Shown: positions 1-12,384, numbered from the stretch's first letter. The stretch is 64,000 bases of DNA from Adiantum capillus-veneris (GCA_014529385.2 CM043967.1:84702278-84766277), one strand, 5' to 3'. The notes: generated by a model from the sequence alone, not told the origin. Numbers and translations: made by a program.

Positions 1-150
1 CCTCTAGGGTGGAAGGAAAAAGAACCATGTAGGTATCTTCTCGGTTTAGCCCATGGCTTTGACAGAGTGACAAGAACTGCCTCACATGGTCGACAACATC
101 CTCAAGAGATAGTCCCTTAAACGTAGAAAACTTGATGTTGCCCCTAGAGA
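1..150 (-). pseudogene. Ty3/gypsy gag fragment, cut by the window edge
   Basis: Read on the minus strand from about 150 down to 1, one frame gives a gag capsid-like stretch. It has a short motif containing FKGLSLEDVVDHVRQF, then a cysteine/histidine pair, then LFPSTLE, which resembles the LFPxTLxGxAxxWF core of plant gypsy gag proteins. A proline/serine-rich open frame (82-363, minus) lies just upstream in another frame and may be the N-terminal part of the same gag after a frame shift. The element continues beyond base 1. The assignment rests on a short motif, so it could be another capsid-like repeat. Confidence 0.45.
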
Positions 151-479
151 GAAGGTTTGTCGATTCCTCCCCCATGGAAGGCTTGATGAGAGGGGTGGAG
201 ATGATGAAGGTGACCTTGGTGGCTTAGGACTAGGCTTAGACAAAGGTAGAGGCAATGGTGCAGGTGAGATGGCGGAAGGTGAGTATAAGTGGCAACAATG
301 GTGAATCTTTATAGGACTTCTAAGACTTGACTTAGAGCGAGTAACATGCATGCATAGATGCAAAAATTGAGTTTCCTAAATTTTAGGCTAAAATTTAGAG
401 TAGGTGGTCAGAGCGAGTGTAGATGCCTATGGCACCCTAGAATATGGCCACAATATTGGCTTGCCTCAATCTAACTTAC

Positions 480-2130
480 CAGGATACTGGGCTAGCTTGC
501 AAGACCTGATAGAGTAGTTCCACCGAGATTTGCCAAGACTATTCAAAAAGCAATCAAGACTGCAAGCCGCCCTAGAAGGAAGAAACGCCTGAGGAGCATT
601 TAAAGCAACTCACAGACGAAGTAGAGCTTTTAACCACAAAAAAAAGAAGGGCCAACTTCTAAAGCTGAGCACAGAAGGTGGCTCGAAGCTAAATGTGACT
701 TGACTAAAAAACGACCCGAGGAGGTGAAAAAGACCAGAATTCTATCCATAGAGACTTTTCTTCTGTCGGAGGAGGCTAATCAATCTCACTTTTTTAGGCC
801 CTCAAAGTCAAGAGAAATTGGGGCATCGTCCACTCGCTATCTGATGGGGATGGAAAGGTGATCAAGAACCTGAATGAAATGGCTCATATGATGCTTAACC
901 ACTTGCAATAGATAATTGGAAAGCCTGAGGCTTGCTCCTTGGAAGTGGATGGAGCCAAAGCTGCTCTTCTGGGAAGCTCAAAAAATTGGTTTCACATTCA
1001 AACGCAAACATCTTGGAGAAGGCATTCTCAGAGGAGGAATGCTCTCACGCGATGTAAGCTTTGAGCAAAGAGAAGTCTCTTGGATGGGACGACATGAATA
1101 CGGAGTTCTTCAAAGAATTCTGGGAGGATCTTAAGTCTCCAATCAAGCCAATGGCTAACCAAGCTCTAGTCAATGGAGCTCTCGACCTGAGCGTCAAAAT
1201 AGGCCTTATCAAACAGATCCCTAAACAAGTTTGCTACTCCTAGTTGAAGCACTGGCGCCCAATAACTATGATGTCAGTGGAATACAAAATAATAACCAAA
1301 ACAGTTGCTCTCACTCACTCTTCCCTACTTGACAAGGTCATCACCTATTTATAAAAGGAAGATCTATCTACAACAACATTCTGGTAGCAATGGTCTGCAT
1401 CGAGTTTGCATCATTCACTAAGCAAAAGTGTGTATTACTACAATTGGATTTAACTAAAGCGTATGATAGGATCACATGGTCCTTTATCGAAGAGTTCATG
1501 AAATTACTGGGCTTTGGCCTACGAATGTGTCGGTTAGTTAAAACATTGGGTGCTGGTAGCCACTCTGAGCTCTTATTTAATGAGCGGATGGTGGGGTCTT
1601 TCGAGGTAAAAAGATCAATTAAGCAAAGCTGCCCACTGACTCCTCTTCCGCTTGCCGTTGGATCTCATCCACTAGTGATAATGCTCGAAGACAATGCTTC
1701 AAGAGGGGAGATCTGAGGGCTATCCCTCTCCAATAACAACTAGCTATTGGTGAAGGTGTTTGTGGATGATTCACTACTCTTCTTCAAAGCTTGTCCTTAG
1801 GTGATCAATAAGGCTCTAGAGATTATGCAAACGTACGCCATTGCGTCAGGGTCGAAGTGAAATACTGAAAAATCTAGATTGATCTCCCTCTTAAAAGATG
1901 ACTCATTCAATCCAGCAATGGGGTCCGGGGAGATTGTGTCCAAAGGGACGATGTTTAAGCTCTTGGGAGCCCCTTTGGGGGTGGATATAACCCACAAGCA
2001 AAGATTCTCATGGGTGTTGCATAAGGTAAGGAGCAAGTTGCATAGGTGGGAGTATGTGCTTCTCCCTCTTCCGAAAGCAGATTAAAAGTGATCAACTCGT
2101 TTTTGCTCCCATGTATAGCATTTAATGGCC
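480..2130 (+). pseudogene. L1-like LINE, ORF2 fragment (copy 1)
   Basis: Decayed reverse-transcriptase region of an L1-type non-LTR retrotransposon. In order, I see the linker before RT (a GWDDMNTEFFKEFWEDL segment near 1085), the RT palm motif LQLDLTKAYDRITWSF (about 1438-1485), a stretch ending near 1716, and the catalytic FVDD box at 1759-1770 in place of the usual YADD or FADD. A block containing LLGAPLGVDITHKQRF follows near 1950-2010. The frame is broken by many stops and shifts, so it is not active. The same APLGV...THKQRF block recurs at about 50.35, 55.3 and 56.0 kb, which defines one LINE family with four copies here. Neither the 5' end nor a poly(A) tail is clear. Confidence 0.75.
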
Positions 2131-2149
2131 CACTTCATGACAAGGCGCA

Positions 2150-3510
2150 AAATTTTTTTGGAAATTTGCAAAGCTTTTGACAGGGATTCAATGAGAAGTG
2201 CTTTCAAGTTGGGCGAGCCTTGGGCTTGAAGTGAGGAGCTGCAACAGCACCGTAGGACCAATGGTCACACACAACATGCAAATCACCAAGACTCAACACC
2301 ACAAAGACCAGCATAGAACCAAGCACTTCGATGAGAACCACAGAGTCAGGGAAAGAGAGGGCTGCCACCACAAACCCCTTGCTGCCACCAGAGAAGCGTG
2401 TGCCTCTTTCCCCCCCACGCCACACCACCAGACCTTCCCTGGCATGCAGATTTCCCCTCGAGGCTGCCACCCAGCCCGAAAGCAAAAAACAACTGGTTGG
2501 TGAAGCCAGAGATAGGAACAGGCCCGAGCCACCGAGTGCCCCCCTCCCAAAGCAAGCCCCGACTCCTGCAAAGCAGATTTGGTTCCTGCATTGGCCGATC
2601 CGCCACCTGCAGCATCACCCCAACCCGCCTCTATAGCCTCAACCCCTGGACAACCGGCCTGAAGCACCTCGAATCATGCAGGGTTGTCGAGAAGAAGAGA
2701 GCACTAGGGTTCGACAAGCTGAGACAAGTTATGCAAGACAAGGCTTCAATCTTATGTTTGATTGGCATTGATAGAGTCAGCAATTGCCTTTCAATCTTAA
2801 GGAGGCTTATTCAAGGATCTTCATTATCTATTATTTCATTGATGCACATAGTTTTTGGCCTGCATAAGGCCCTAGTAAAGTGTTGCATCTTGGGAGCAAT
2901 TGTGGACCATTGGATAGAGCTTGCTTGAGTAATGCACATGGCAAGCTAATGATGACAAACTTTCCTTTTAACTATGTCTTGTGGGAGGGGCATTAAGTAA
3001 GCATATCTTTTTTTCTTTTTTGTGTAAAACTCACAATTGTGAGTGATAAATATGAATCAAACCAAAAAATTACATAAGGAAACCCTCCTCGAGAGCACGA
3101 GGCAAGGTATTATAACAACCACCAAAGTACCTTGTAAAGATTGCCCAAACAGGAAAGGCAAGCACTGACCAAAAGAGTTCATACCAAAACAAGAGCATAC
3201 CCTCTACATAAGCATATCTTTTTTTTTTGGTAGACCGCACAAATGTTGTGTGAAACAAAAAACACATCTGTGAGTGTTACGAGGGGCACTTGATTGCTTG
3301 ACCACCTTATGAGAGGATATTGACATTTGTTTGCATCTCTCTTTAAGAGGGGCATTGGAAATTGGGTCACACAAAATCTTTCCCATCCTCTTTTACTTTC
3401 ATTTCTTACAATGCTTCCAAGTATTTTTTTGGTCATTATTTCTTATGCTTTTGGAATTATTGTCATCTAAATAGTTAATGCTTTACACCCAACAACAAAG
3501 GTTTCAAAAT
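2150..3510. other. Interval without a supported gene
   Basis: Base composition rises in G+C around 2200-2700 and several overlapping open frames occur on both strands there, the longest at 2398-2928 (+). None shows a recognisable motif and they overlap one another in conflicting frames, so I call none of them. Around 3005-3080 and 3215-3260 there are short 'cacaa..ttgtg' plus A/T-run segments. They resemble, on the minus strand, the 3' tails of the LINE copies at 53.7 and 57.6 kb, and may be LINE tail scraps. Confidence 0.4.
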
Positions 3511-3527
3511 ATTAGTGTCACTTTCTC

Positions 3528-3673
3528 CAAAGGAGCTAGCTTGGTTGGTTGAGCACTCGACTGCTGTGACTCGGGTCATGGATTCAAGTCTGTCTAAGAG
3601 ACCTTGGTAGTGCTCACGAATGTTTGTATCACTCTGCATGGGATATGCGTGATTTTGCTATTAAAAAAACCAA
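3528..3673 (+). mobile_element. tRNA-derived SINE with 12-bp target-site duplication
   Basis: A 146-bp unit starts with a tRNA-like head. The A-box-like sequence tagcttggttggttgag is at 3537-3553 and the B-box-like ggattcaagtc at 3580-3590, with spacing normal for an RNA polymerase III internal promoter. It ends in a short A-rich tail (ttaaaaaaacc). It is bounded by an exact 12-bp direct repeat, tgtcactttctc, at 3516-3527 and 3674-3685, the signature of LINE-mediated insertion. A related sequence at 50466-50530 carries the flanks with one copy of that 12-mer and no insert, and so behaves as an empty site. The head is too diverged to fold as a normal tRNA, so I do not call a tRNA gene. Confidence 0.75.
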
Positions 3674-3799
3674 TGTCACTTTCTCAATTTTTTCTCTTGC
3701 GAAGAAGCCTCTTATTATTAAACTCCTCTCAATAGGTGGCCAAAATGTTCCTCAAAGATGAATGGGAAAAGTAAAGGAAGAGATTAAAGGAGGGTAAAT

Positions 3800-3841
3800 G
3801 AGTGATAAGATCAAGAGCCTGAGTGATAAGATCAAGAGCCT
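3800..3841. repeat. 21-bp tandem duplication
   Basis: Two identical 21-bp units (gagtgataagatcaagagcct) lie back to back. No function is apparent. Confidence 0.9.
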
Positions 3842-4094
3842 GCCTTCCATACCAAATAATAGAAAGATCGAATAAATAATGAAACATTGAGATGCTTGCA
3901 ATTGAACATAATACACGATGGGATGCTTGCAATTAAGTATAATATGGGTGAAAAAGGTTTTTTGAGATTAAGAGCTTTCAATATTGCATGCAATTTTGAA
4001 GGGACATCACAACAATGATGGGAGAGGTAGAGGGAAGCTTCTATGCGCCACTAGCTGCAGAAGCCCCGCAATCATCTTCAACACAATGTATGTG

Positions 4095-4096
<2 letters not shown>

Positions 4097-4167
<71 letters not shown>
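4097..4167. repeat. (GA)n microsatellite
   Basis: Uninterrupted GA dinucleotide array of about 71 bp. The open frames across it (Arg-Glu or Ser-Leu polymers) are artefacts of the repeat. Confidence 0.98.
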
Positions 4168-4170
<3 letters not shown>

Positions 4171-4293
4171 AATCTGGTAGGGCAATGTACTATGATGATG
4201 ATGCATGCTACTATTATTCAGATATGTAACTTGCCTTGGCAAGAAATGGCAGCAATATTGAGTGCTTCTAGCCTCGCACACGTGCGCGCGCGT

Positions 4294-4448
<155 letters not shown>

Positions 4449-4684
4449 CAACACTACAAAAGCTCGTGTAGAGTTGCATATGCATGGGCAAAACATGATT
4501 CTGAGCATGATCAAGTGCATCATGTAGGAGCTCCTAATGAAGAGCACCGTGGGATGGCTAGGATGATATGGATACACTCGTCATTGATCTTGCCCAACAA
4601 GAACGATAGATAGATAGAAAATTTTGCAGCGCACCCATTATCATCATCTTGTTGCAAAGCCACACTAAACACTAAAGTTCTTAC

Positions 4685-4987
4685 CACAACAAACAAGGTA
4701 GTCCACAACTGTGCTGTGAAGTCATCTACTAACTCCACCAACCTCTGCCGCAAATGCTTGGCCACCTGATTGATATCACTATCATTAAACCTGTTGAGCG
4801 GCATGGTTGCCTTCATCAAATGCATCAAATGCTCTGGGTCCCTTCTCACCAACCCTCCAAAATATTTGACTGCAACCCACCTCACATGCCCCCCATTCAT
4901 GTTCTTTGCCACTCTAGTAAGAAGCTCCCAAGGCAGCCTCATGACCTTCAACTTGAACCACATGTAAGCATCTGCCCAACTTGCATT
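4685..4987 (-). CDS. Candidate host-gene exon, product unknown
   Basis: On the minus strand an open segment runs from an AG acceptor (gtgacag, exon from 4987) to a consensus donor (GTG|GTAAGA, exon end at 4685). It encodes about 101 codons with non-repetitive, well-mixed amino acids, including WADAYMWFKLKVMRLPWELL near the start and a helical stretch LRQRLVELVDDFTAQLW before the donor. The open frame continues past the donor only through sequence of intron-like character. I recognise no family. The helical, Leu/Val-rich pattern would suit a helical-repeat or cytoplasmic protein, but that is a guess. No neighbouring exons could be linked, so it may be a lone exon of a broken gene. Confidence 0.35.
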
Positions 4988-5039
4988 CTGTCACTTTCTC
5001 CTTCAACTATGATGACTTGCCTTCCCACACTATAAAATA

Positions 5040-6569
5040 CCACCACTAAAAAAATCATCATTTATCAGTCCCCCCTCTTTGTTGTTGATGGCCACCATGA
5101 TGGAGTTGATGGGTATGATTGCTTCACTTGGCTTTGATTGCTACATCCGACTACAATCTATTAGTTTTCTATATCTGTCATTATACTTATACTAAATACC
5201 AACTTCAGCATGCTATCGATAGCTACTATAATTGGTTTTTAATTCATAAATGAAGTGGATGGTTATACTGTCTTGTGGTTGCTCATCTTGAGCATTTAAC
5301 TCACACTATTCTAATGGGAGAATCTGGCTGATGAAGCTAATTGGTATATTGTTTTTTAATGTTTACCATGACCTATGGGGAGTATGCATGGGTTCCTATG
5401 TTTGTACCCCCTGAAATGGCTGTCTTGCTATATCTCCTTTTGATGGGACACCAATGAAAATTTATTAGCTTTATGCTTGTGTTTGGGCCTATTGTTTTAC
5501 TTCACTATCCTTTCTTCTTTTAGTTAAAAAAATCCTTTTTGACTCAAATCTGTTGCTTATGCTACACACACATTTACACTTATGTTGCTGATATAGCTGA
5601 TGGTTATAATTTCTTGTGGGTTATTACCTTGAATCTCTAACCTGCAATTTCCTCAATGAGAATTTCTGCTGGTGTTTGCTATGCATAAATGAGTTGATGA
5701 ATATAGTGTGTGATGGAGGACCTTTTCTCTTCTCTATGCCATGATATGATGGATTTGATATTTTTTTAACTAATGGTTTTAACCATGTGGGACCCTCCCC
5801 CTTGGGGGGTTTGAGTGGATACTTGGACAATAAATAAAATCTCTATTTCTCCCACAATGTTGGGTCCTTCCTTGTTGCTATGTGAGCCTTTTTTGCCCCA
5901 TTTACTCTCTGTATGACTTTCAAGATGTCTCCCCTTTCTCTGATCTGTCAAGGCGCTCGGCTGGATCTCCCTCTCCCCTTGTGGAGATTGTGCTATTCCC
6001 TCCCCGCATTGCATGGTGTACGTGAATGACATATATATCTGCTTTTTTTTTGGTGGGTACCCGCCCCTATGATAGGCCGTCTCTCGGTGTGCTACAAACC
6101 ATGGATTTTCTCACTTTTTAACTCTCCTCTCCTCTCTCTCTCTTCCTCCCTATGCTGACTTGATGCTTGGCCTACTGGGATGCCCTTTGAAGTTTGTACA
6201 ACATAGCTCCTATGAGGCCTTCAAGGCAGCCCGATTTGTGGGATATGGAGAAATAGCCAAGGAGGGTTCGGTTGCCCCCAATTAGATTCCATCGTGAGGA
6301 TGCTGGGGTGTGTGACACATCCGCAACACCATATGTGAGAACCCTCTCTAAACTAGAGGTCAATACTTTGACATCATCACTTAGATGATTAGAAGAATCT
6401 CTCTCAACTTTACAAAAGAAGCCTTTGCTGCAAAGATTGTGTCCATTTCATAATGTGTCCAATTCATATCCGATTTTTTGCATCCTATTACTACCCCCTC
6501 ACTCAATCCCACTTTGTACACATTTTTCATTATATTAATAAACTCATGATTTGCTATCTCCAAAAGTAT

Positions 6570-6570
<1 letters not shown>
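5040..6570. other. Interval without a supported gene
   Basis: A/T-rich sequence with many stops in all frames. The few open frames (5624-5830, 5766-6032, 6172-6363 and 6381-6563, all minus) are short and show no motif. I see no repeat structure beyond a short pyrimidine-rich run near 6120-6150. Confidence 0.4.

Positions 6571-6572
<2 letters not shown>

Positions 6573-6601
<29 letters not shown>
6573..6601. repeat. (TC)n microsatellite
   Basis: Short uninterrupted dinucleotide array of about 29 bp. Confidence 0.95.
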
Positions 6602-7860
6602 AATCTCTTGCAATTAATTTGGTAATCGCATCATGAATGGCTCGTTAACGTTTTTGCCATGGTCACAATTCTCTACAAAGGATGCTACCATCATTTAAAC
6701 ACGTGTGGGTTTGCTTATACCCTCACTTAGCCTTGATAATTCATCCGTTTTCATTTAAAAATATGAAAGGAAGTGTGGTCACCATGTTATTTTCTAATGG
6801 ATTAAAACCTGCATCATGGTGATTGGAAAAAAAGGGTGTGATTGGGTGATGGGGGTGTGATTGGGTGATGGTCTATGTGTCGTCTCTGCACTATTGAGAG
6901 AATATGTATAGGAGAGGTGGGTTTTGCTGTGGAGATAGCATTTTCTATAACTATGGAATTTGCTGACAACTCTCTTCATCTCATGTCCCTATACTCACTA
7001 GCTATGCTTTTAATAGTAAATGCAGGCTAGTATGAGTTTTGTTCGTCTTCTCCTATATACTAATGATGATTTTTCTAAGCACTTGACTCTGTTCTGGCTA
7101 ATTGGTTGATTTTGGTGAATAGAGTAGCTAGTTCTTCTCTCAATCTCGGGGGTTCACTAATAGTAAGGAAGGGATGTCACCTGCATGTAACCAGATTAGA
7201 GAAACCCCCTATACATAGCTACTTCCATACTAACCAACCTCTCAATATACGGACATCACTGCAATAAATTAACCCCTCTTACCTTACAGATACCAATATT
7301 TTGCAAAAATTTTGGCAGCACCCCCTCTCTATAGAGATATAAATTTCAAATCAAAACATGTGCCACCTACTTAGTAGGTTCCCCACATAGGATTCATGGC
7401 AAAAAAAGTGAAAATCACTAAAAACATGACCATAAGAAGATTAAAGCTCTATTAAAATAATCGACGATAGAAAGCCCACCACTTATAGAATCATCACTCA
7501 ACTACAAAACATTTGAATCAAAGACTAGTGACTACTAAGAACACTTAGTACATAGAATTGCATGAAATCTGTGGCAATGATTGTTCAACATAACAAAGTT
7601 GTCTTATGATCTGATTATTACTAATCTTCTATTATTACAACTTCTGAGATACACACATCTAAATCCACAAAATGTCTTGTGTTTTCCCATCCTTGTCATT
7701 GACGATCCAAATTAAATTTCAACCCGCAAAATTCAACTAACTCATTGTAATTAAATTAAGACAATGATATTTTTTGTCATATTTCTTAGCTTTTTTGCAA
7801 CAAATATCATAAAACTAACCATATCAAGAGGGATCACATAAAAGTTTAATTACCTTGACA
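6602..7860. other. Interval without a supported gene
   Basis: A/T-rich and without an open frame of any character. It contains an imperfect 17-18-bp duplication (gtgtgattgggtgatgg) near 6835-6870. Confidence 0.4.
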
Positions 7861-9790
7861 TACTCTTCAAAGACCTTCTAGTCATCAACATCAAGCTAAT
7901 ATTCCTTAATCTCGAAATGATATGTTAAGTTTGCAATAGATATTATAGATTCCAAGGGTACACATTGATTGTCCACAAGATCGTATGTATAGCTCCTTGT
8001 TCCCTTTGCTTTTTGATACCATGCAAGATGTATCACTACATCATCATGCCAATCAAGAAGATCAATGGGGCCTCTTGTCTCACTCATAGCAAACCCCATT
8101 TTTCTTCTCATGCACATAACCATTTCCAGGTACCATGCACCTTAAGTAACTTCCTCATTAGTACTGCAAACCTTTCCTTTCCTTTTACATGTTATGTTCT
8201 CCTTAGAAGGTAAGATCTTGAATAGAGAAACACAATCTAAGCATACTATAAGAGATGTCCCTGTTTGAAGCATGACTTTTTTGTCAACTGCATAATAAAC
8301 TTCACTCTTCACTCTTGTTAGTCTATCCTAAGATAGTGTGGGGTTTCCATTTAGTTGACCCACAAGAGTACTTTTGAAAATTTGCTTACCTTTAATCTCT
8401 ACAAAATGTGATACTTGAGTTTGAATATTTTTCTCTTCATCAACAAAAGAGTCCAACACATGGCGTAACTCACACTCGGCCACAACCACCTCATCTTCCA
8501 CATATAACTTAATAACATCTTTGTTGATCTTATGAGAAATTTCATAAAAATCCCATTCATATGAAAGCCGATCCTCCACATTTGAAGAAAAAATATCTTA
8601 AATATCTCCCTCTTCCCATGTATCATGGGACCAATAAATCTTGTGCATACCTAGCATTTCACACAAACACTTTGCTTCACATAGACCCTCTCTTAAACCT
8701 CTTATTACTTTCTCATCACTAGGAGCATACCCATAGGCTATTGGAATGCCAGGTGCATGGTTCATGATACTCCATATGCTTTCTTGCTTAGAGTGAGCTG
8801 CAAGAAAAACAAGCAATGAGCTAGACTGGATCTTTGCAATTTTGTTTAGTGCCCATGAACTACTCAACAAATCACCTCCGTCATAAATTCTCTCATTCTT
8901 GATCATACAACCAACTTTGCTAAAGAAGGTCTCACAGATGTCTGACCCAATTGAAGACAAATGTCTGACCCAATTGAAGACAAATGAGCTTTTAGATGAG
9001 AAAGATTCTCCCTGAACACCTTTATAAAGAGGATTGCAAAGTGGCAAGATACTTGGATATCCTCAAAGACTTGTTTGCTTATGAAGTTCTCTTTCAGAGT
9101 GTACATTGTTCCCTTCAGAATCCATATGTGCCATATCTTGAGTATACAACAAAATATACTTCATGTAGATCATTCCATAAGCATAATTTTTACAAAAATG
9201 TCTTATTTTAGCACTACAAATACCTAAAAAATAAGGGAACCTTGATGGCAGCTTTCACTCTCTCAATTAATGAGAGAGTTGCAGACAAAAATATATCGAT
9301 GTGTGTAGCTACTATAGAAACATACACCTCTATTCCAAGTGTTCTTTCCTGTTGGCATACTCTTCCACCAATGTGCAAGTCCTTTAGACATGCTTGCACC
9401 TTTTTTCTAGCTAATCTCTGTGCCGATCTTGATTTTTGTCTATCTTTCCTCTCAGAACCTATCAACATGCCCCATTAAATGCAGCTTCTCCTTGGCATTT
9501 TTTACATCTTGCATCCACTTTCTTATGTCGGAGCGAGCAACAAGGGAGCTCTTAAGATGAAGTTCCTCCACTTTCTCTTCAAAGAAAACAATCCTTGAAG
9601 TACTAGAGTGTAGTGTCTCATTCATAGTTTTAGAAATTGGGGATCTTGTATCCATTTCATTTGATGCACCACTAGAATCAACCCTAGGATGCTTTGAAGG
9701 GGATCCAATGTCAGAATTGTACTCTATTGTGACCTCATCACTAGTTACCTCCCACATATTGTCTTGTTTTTTGCTTATGGGTAGCATTTG
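7860..9790 (-). pseudogene. Unidentified broken coding region
   Basis: A chain of minus-strand open pieces in changing frames (9787-9452, 9468-9214, 9047-8598, 8579-8328, 8123-7896) reads like one long protein broken by stops and frame shifts. The first piece has acidic and serine-rich parts followed by a lysine-rich coiled-coil-like end (EEKVEELHLKSSLVARSDI). The third contains SDICETFFSKVG and a Ser/Ala-rich stretch. The others are acidic. I do not recognise the family. A transposase-like or repeated host-gene-derived sequence is possible. A 23-bp unit (tgtctgacccaattgaagacaaa) is tandemly duplicated at about 8940-8985. Absence of clear GT/AG joins between pieces favours a processed or decayed copy over a live split gene. 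Confidence 0.4.
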
Positions 9791-10012
9791 CTTGATACCA
9801 AACTACCAGACTCTATCTCCTCTCTCAACTCCCTATAGGTAATTCCCTCTCTCCCAAATACAAATCTGACTATATTTTTCTGACTTGCCCCTTCATGCAA
9901 GTGAATGACAATCTATAGTATATATAAAGGGGGGAAGGATTCCACCTCCCCCTTGGACACGTGTCACAACCTCTTGGATCCGGTGAGTGAATGCGGCCGC
10001 ACAGGCGACACT

Positions 10013-10013
<1 letters not shown>

Positions 10014-10087
<74 letters not shown>
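10014..10087. repeat. (GA)n microsatellite
   Basis: Uninterrupted GA array of about 74 bp. Confidence 0.98.
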
Positions 10088-10089
<2 letters not shown>

Positions 10090-10244
10090 GAGTGTTTGAA
10101 ACCAAGGGTTGGGCTGGGTGCACATGGCACCTTGCTCAACTGCTTCGGAAAATTCTAAAAAGAAGTTCAAACGGTTATCCTCCTATTGGAGCTTTACCTG
10201 TTGCTAGCGGCCTATGGGCACTAGGTGAGGTGATGCCTGGAGTA

Positions 10245-10408
10245 GAGGGTACATTAAGCTAGGCAAGGACATTGTAGGGGTCACCAATGACCACAAAGGG
10301 CTAGCTCAACCATCACAACCATAATAGAGGGTACTTCAAGCTGGGCGAGGACATTGCAAGGGTCACCGAAGAGCACAAAAGGCTAGCTCCCCCATCACAC
10401 ACATAATA
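10245..10408. repeat. 82-bp tandem duplication
   Basis: Two consecutive units of 82 bp (10245-10326 and 10327-10408) share the order gagggtac...aagct.ggc.aggacattg...ggtcacc...gctagctc...catcaca...cataata, with roughly one base in seven changed. A partial third start (gaggaggtactt) follows. A wider duplication is also visible: the sequence around 10440-10540 (ending gggtagaggatagagaga) recurs around 10625-10740. The segment is therefore a small local amplification, not a gene. Confidence 0.8.
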
Positions 10409-10621
10409 GAGGAGGTACTTTAGCGGCTTAACACACACACTCTCTCTCACTCTGAGAATGGGGGCTGGCAAAATCCAAAGCAATTGGAAAGGGAGTAAGA
10501 GTGGAAATGGGTAGAGGATAGAGAGACAAGCATCAGGCATAGGAGGATGCACTACCAGTGATTGGGCAATGTGGGCTTGCTCACCCATGAGACACAGAGA
10601 AGAGCTATGTCAACAACTTAA

Positions 10622-10623
<2 letters not shown>

Positions 10624-10695
<72 letters not shown>
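10624..10695. repeat. (CT)n microsatellite
   Basis: Uninterrupted CT array of about 72 bp, placed at the equivalent position to a shorter CT tract near 10434-10452 in the duplicated segment. Confidence 0.97.
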
Positions 10696-10698
<3 letters not shown>

Positions 10699-11006
10699 AA
10701 TGGGGGATGGTAAGCGTGGAAGTGGGTAGAGGATAGAGAGATGGGAACTCTTGAGAGTTGCATCCAAAAGTTGGAGAGCTATATGTATGTCAGTTGGATC
10801 CCTACTCAACAAAAATTGTCTTGCATGCCCAAGGGTCTTTTTAATTCGCTGCATCAATCACAAGAGTAAACTGAACATCAACAACAATAGCCAACGGAGC
10901 TACATTCAACTTACTTAGGTTGCTATATCTGCGAGATAGGATGTAGTCCCAGTGGTTGGGCAGCATGGGTAGAGGTATATGCAATGCAACAAACAAACGT
11001 GGAGCT

Positions 11007-11120
<114 letters not shown>

Positions 11121-11218
11121 TATCGTCCTCGGAGGTCAAATATGACCTATGGGAACAAATGAACATGTGTCACGTGGTGTGAGTGGAGTCAGAAGTGACT
11201 CTTGATGCTAAAAAATGG

Positions 11219-12139
11219 CTAAAATGAGCGTCGCAATAGAGAGTCCACATCATGGTTGGGAGAGGAAGGTATGTAGGGAGAGATCATGGTTGAATATATG
11301 GGGAAAAGAGGACCTAATGTGGTCAGAAGCTGAGCACTCAAGTAGTGTGTGGTACTCACTCTCTCGCACTTGATGAGGGCGTAAGGTGCAAAGTCGATGA
11401 GACTCCTCGCTAGTGCCCCAACGTCCTGTTTCACAGCGTAGAGAATTGGAGCTAAGACAAATGGAGGCAATGGTGTGGATCGCATTGAATAGGATGGGTT
11501 CAAGGATGTAGGGACGGTTTCGGTTACCTCGTTTGGAGAAGAAGAGAGATTTGTAGCTTGGGGCAATGTGTGTGGTGTAATGGATGAAGTGAGAACCTCC
11601 GGATTTCTCCCAAGTTGTGATACATTGGCATTGTAGGAAGGCCTCATTAACTTGGGAGTCAATGGATGCATCCTTAAACAAGTGACATGCACCCCATCTT
11701 CCAAACCATTTCTAGATGTCAAGCATCCACCCCGAACTTAGTAGTTTGCTCTTGCATGTCTTTTGGACTTTTTGACTTGCTTCATATGCGATTCTAGGAA
11801 GTCAATACAAAGGGCTACGTTGTGTCTTAAGCATGTACTCCATAACCCTTTGCATGCCCAAGACCTAAATGGGGAGCGATCTGGACTCAAGAAGTAAGAG
11901 CATGTAGGGTGTTTGTGTCTTGACTCGGAGAAAGTTGGTGAGAAAACGCGGACATTCTCAAACTCTTTCCAAGTAGACTTCCCGATGCTACCACCCCACA
12001 CTTCCACTCCACAAAGAAGCACCGGTGTCACCAATGTGTCAAAGAGGTACTTTTTGAGAGCCCAACACTTGATCTCTCCAGCATTGCACATGTTCTCAAA
12101 TGCATAATAAGCCCTCTTTTTGGATTCCAAGCGACGCAT
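11219..12139 (-). pseudogene. LINE reverse transcriptase C-terminal region (second LINE family)
   Basis: Minus-strand pieces 12139-11738 and 11722-11219 resemble the thumb and C-terminal part of a non-LTR reverse transcriptase. The leading piece has RRLESKKRAYYAFENMC and then LFDTLVTPVLLCGVEVWGG, the 'L..pvLlYG.E.W' segment that follows the RT domain in many LINEs. The later piece carries ESEYHTLLECSASDHIRSSF near 11380-11330, like a C-terminal Cys/His region. At least two frame changes and internal stops make it inactive. It shares no motif with the L1-like copies at 0.5-2.1 and 53-57 kb, so it is a different family. Confidence 0.65.
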
Positions 12140-12217
12140 TGCGCAATCCTTTCATTTATGATTGGATGAAACCTCAAGGCCAAGCTACTTGAAGCTATCT
12201 ACCACTTCAAGTTGCTC

Positions 12218-12220
<3 letters not shown>

Positions 12221-12285
<65 letters not shown>
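12221..12285. repeat. (GA)n microsatellite
   Basis: Uninterrupted GA array of about 65 bp. Confidence 0.98.
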
Positions 12286-12287
<2 letters not shown>

Positions 12288-12384
12288 CAGGGGTAGAGAG
12301 GGGGCATCTCTTGAGATGCAATGTTGTCCCACTCCTGGCAATCACATACACATGGCAAAAGATGATATTATTAGTCTAAGCATT

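Noticed and set aside
2198-2928. Several overlapping open frames on both strands
   Set aside because: They conflict with each other, lack motifs, and are best explained by locally raised G+C with few stops.
3531-3600. tRNA gene
   Set aside because: A and B boxes are present, but the sequence does not close into acceptor and T-arm stems, and it is part of a SINE bounded by a target duplication.
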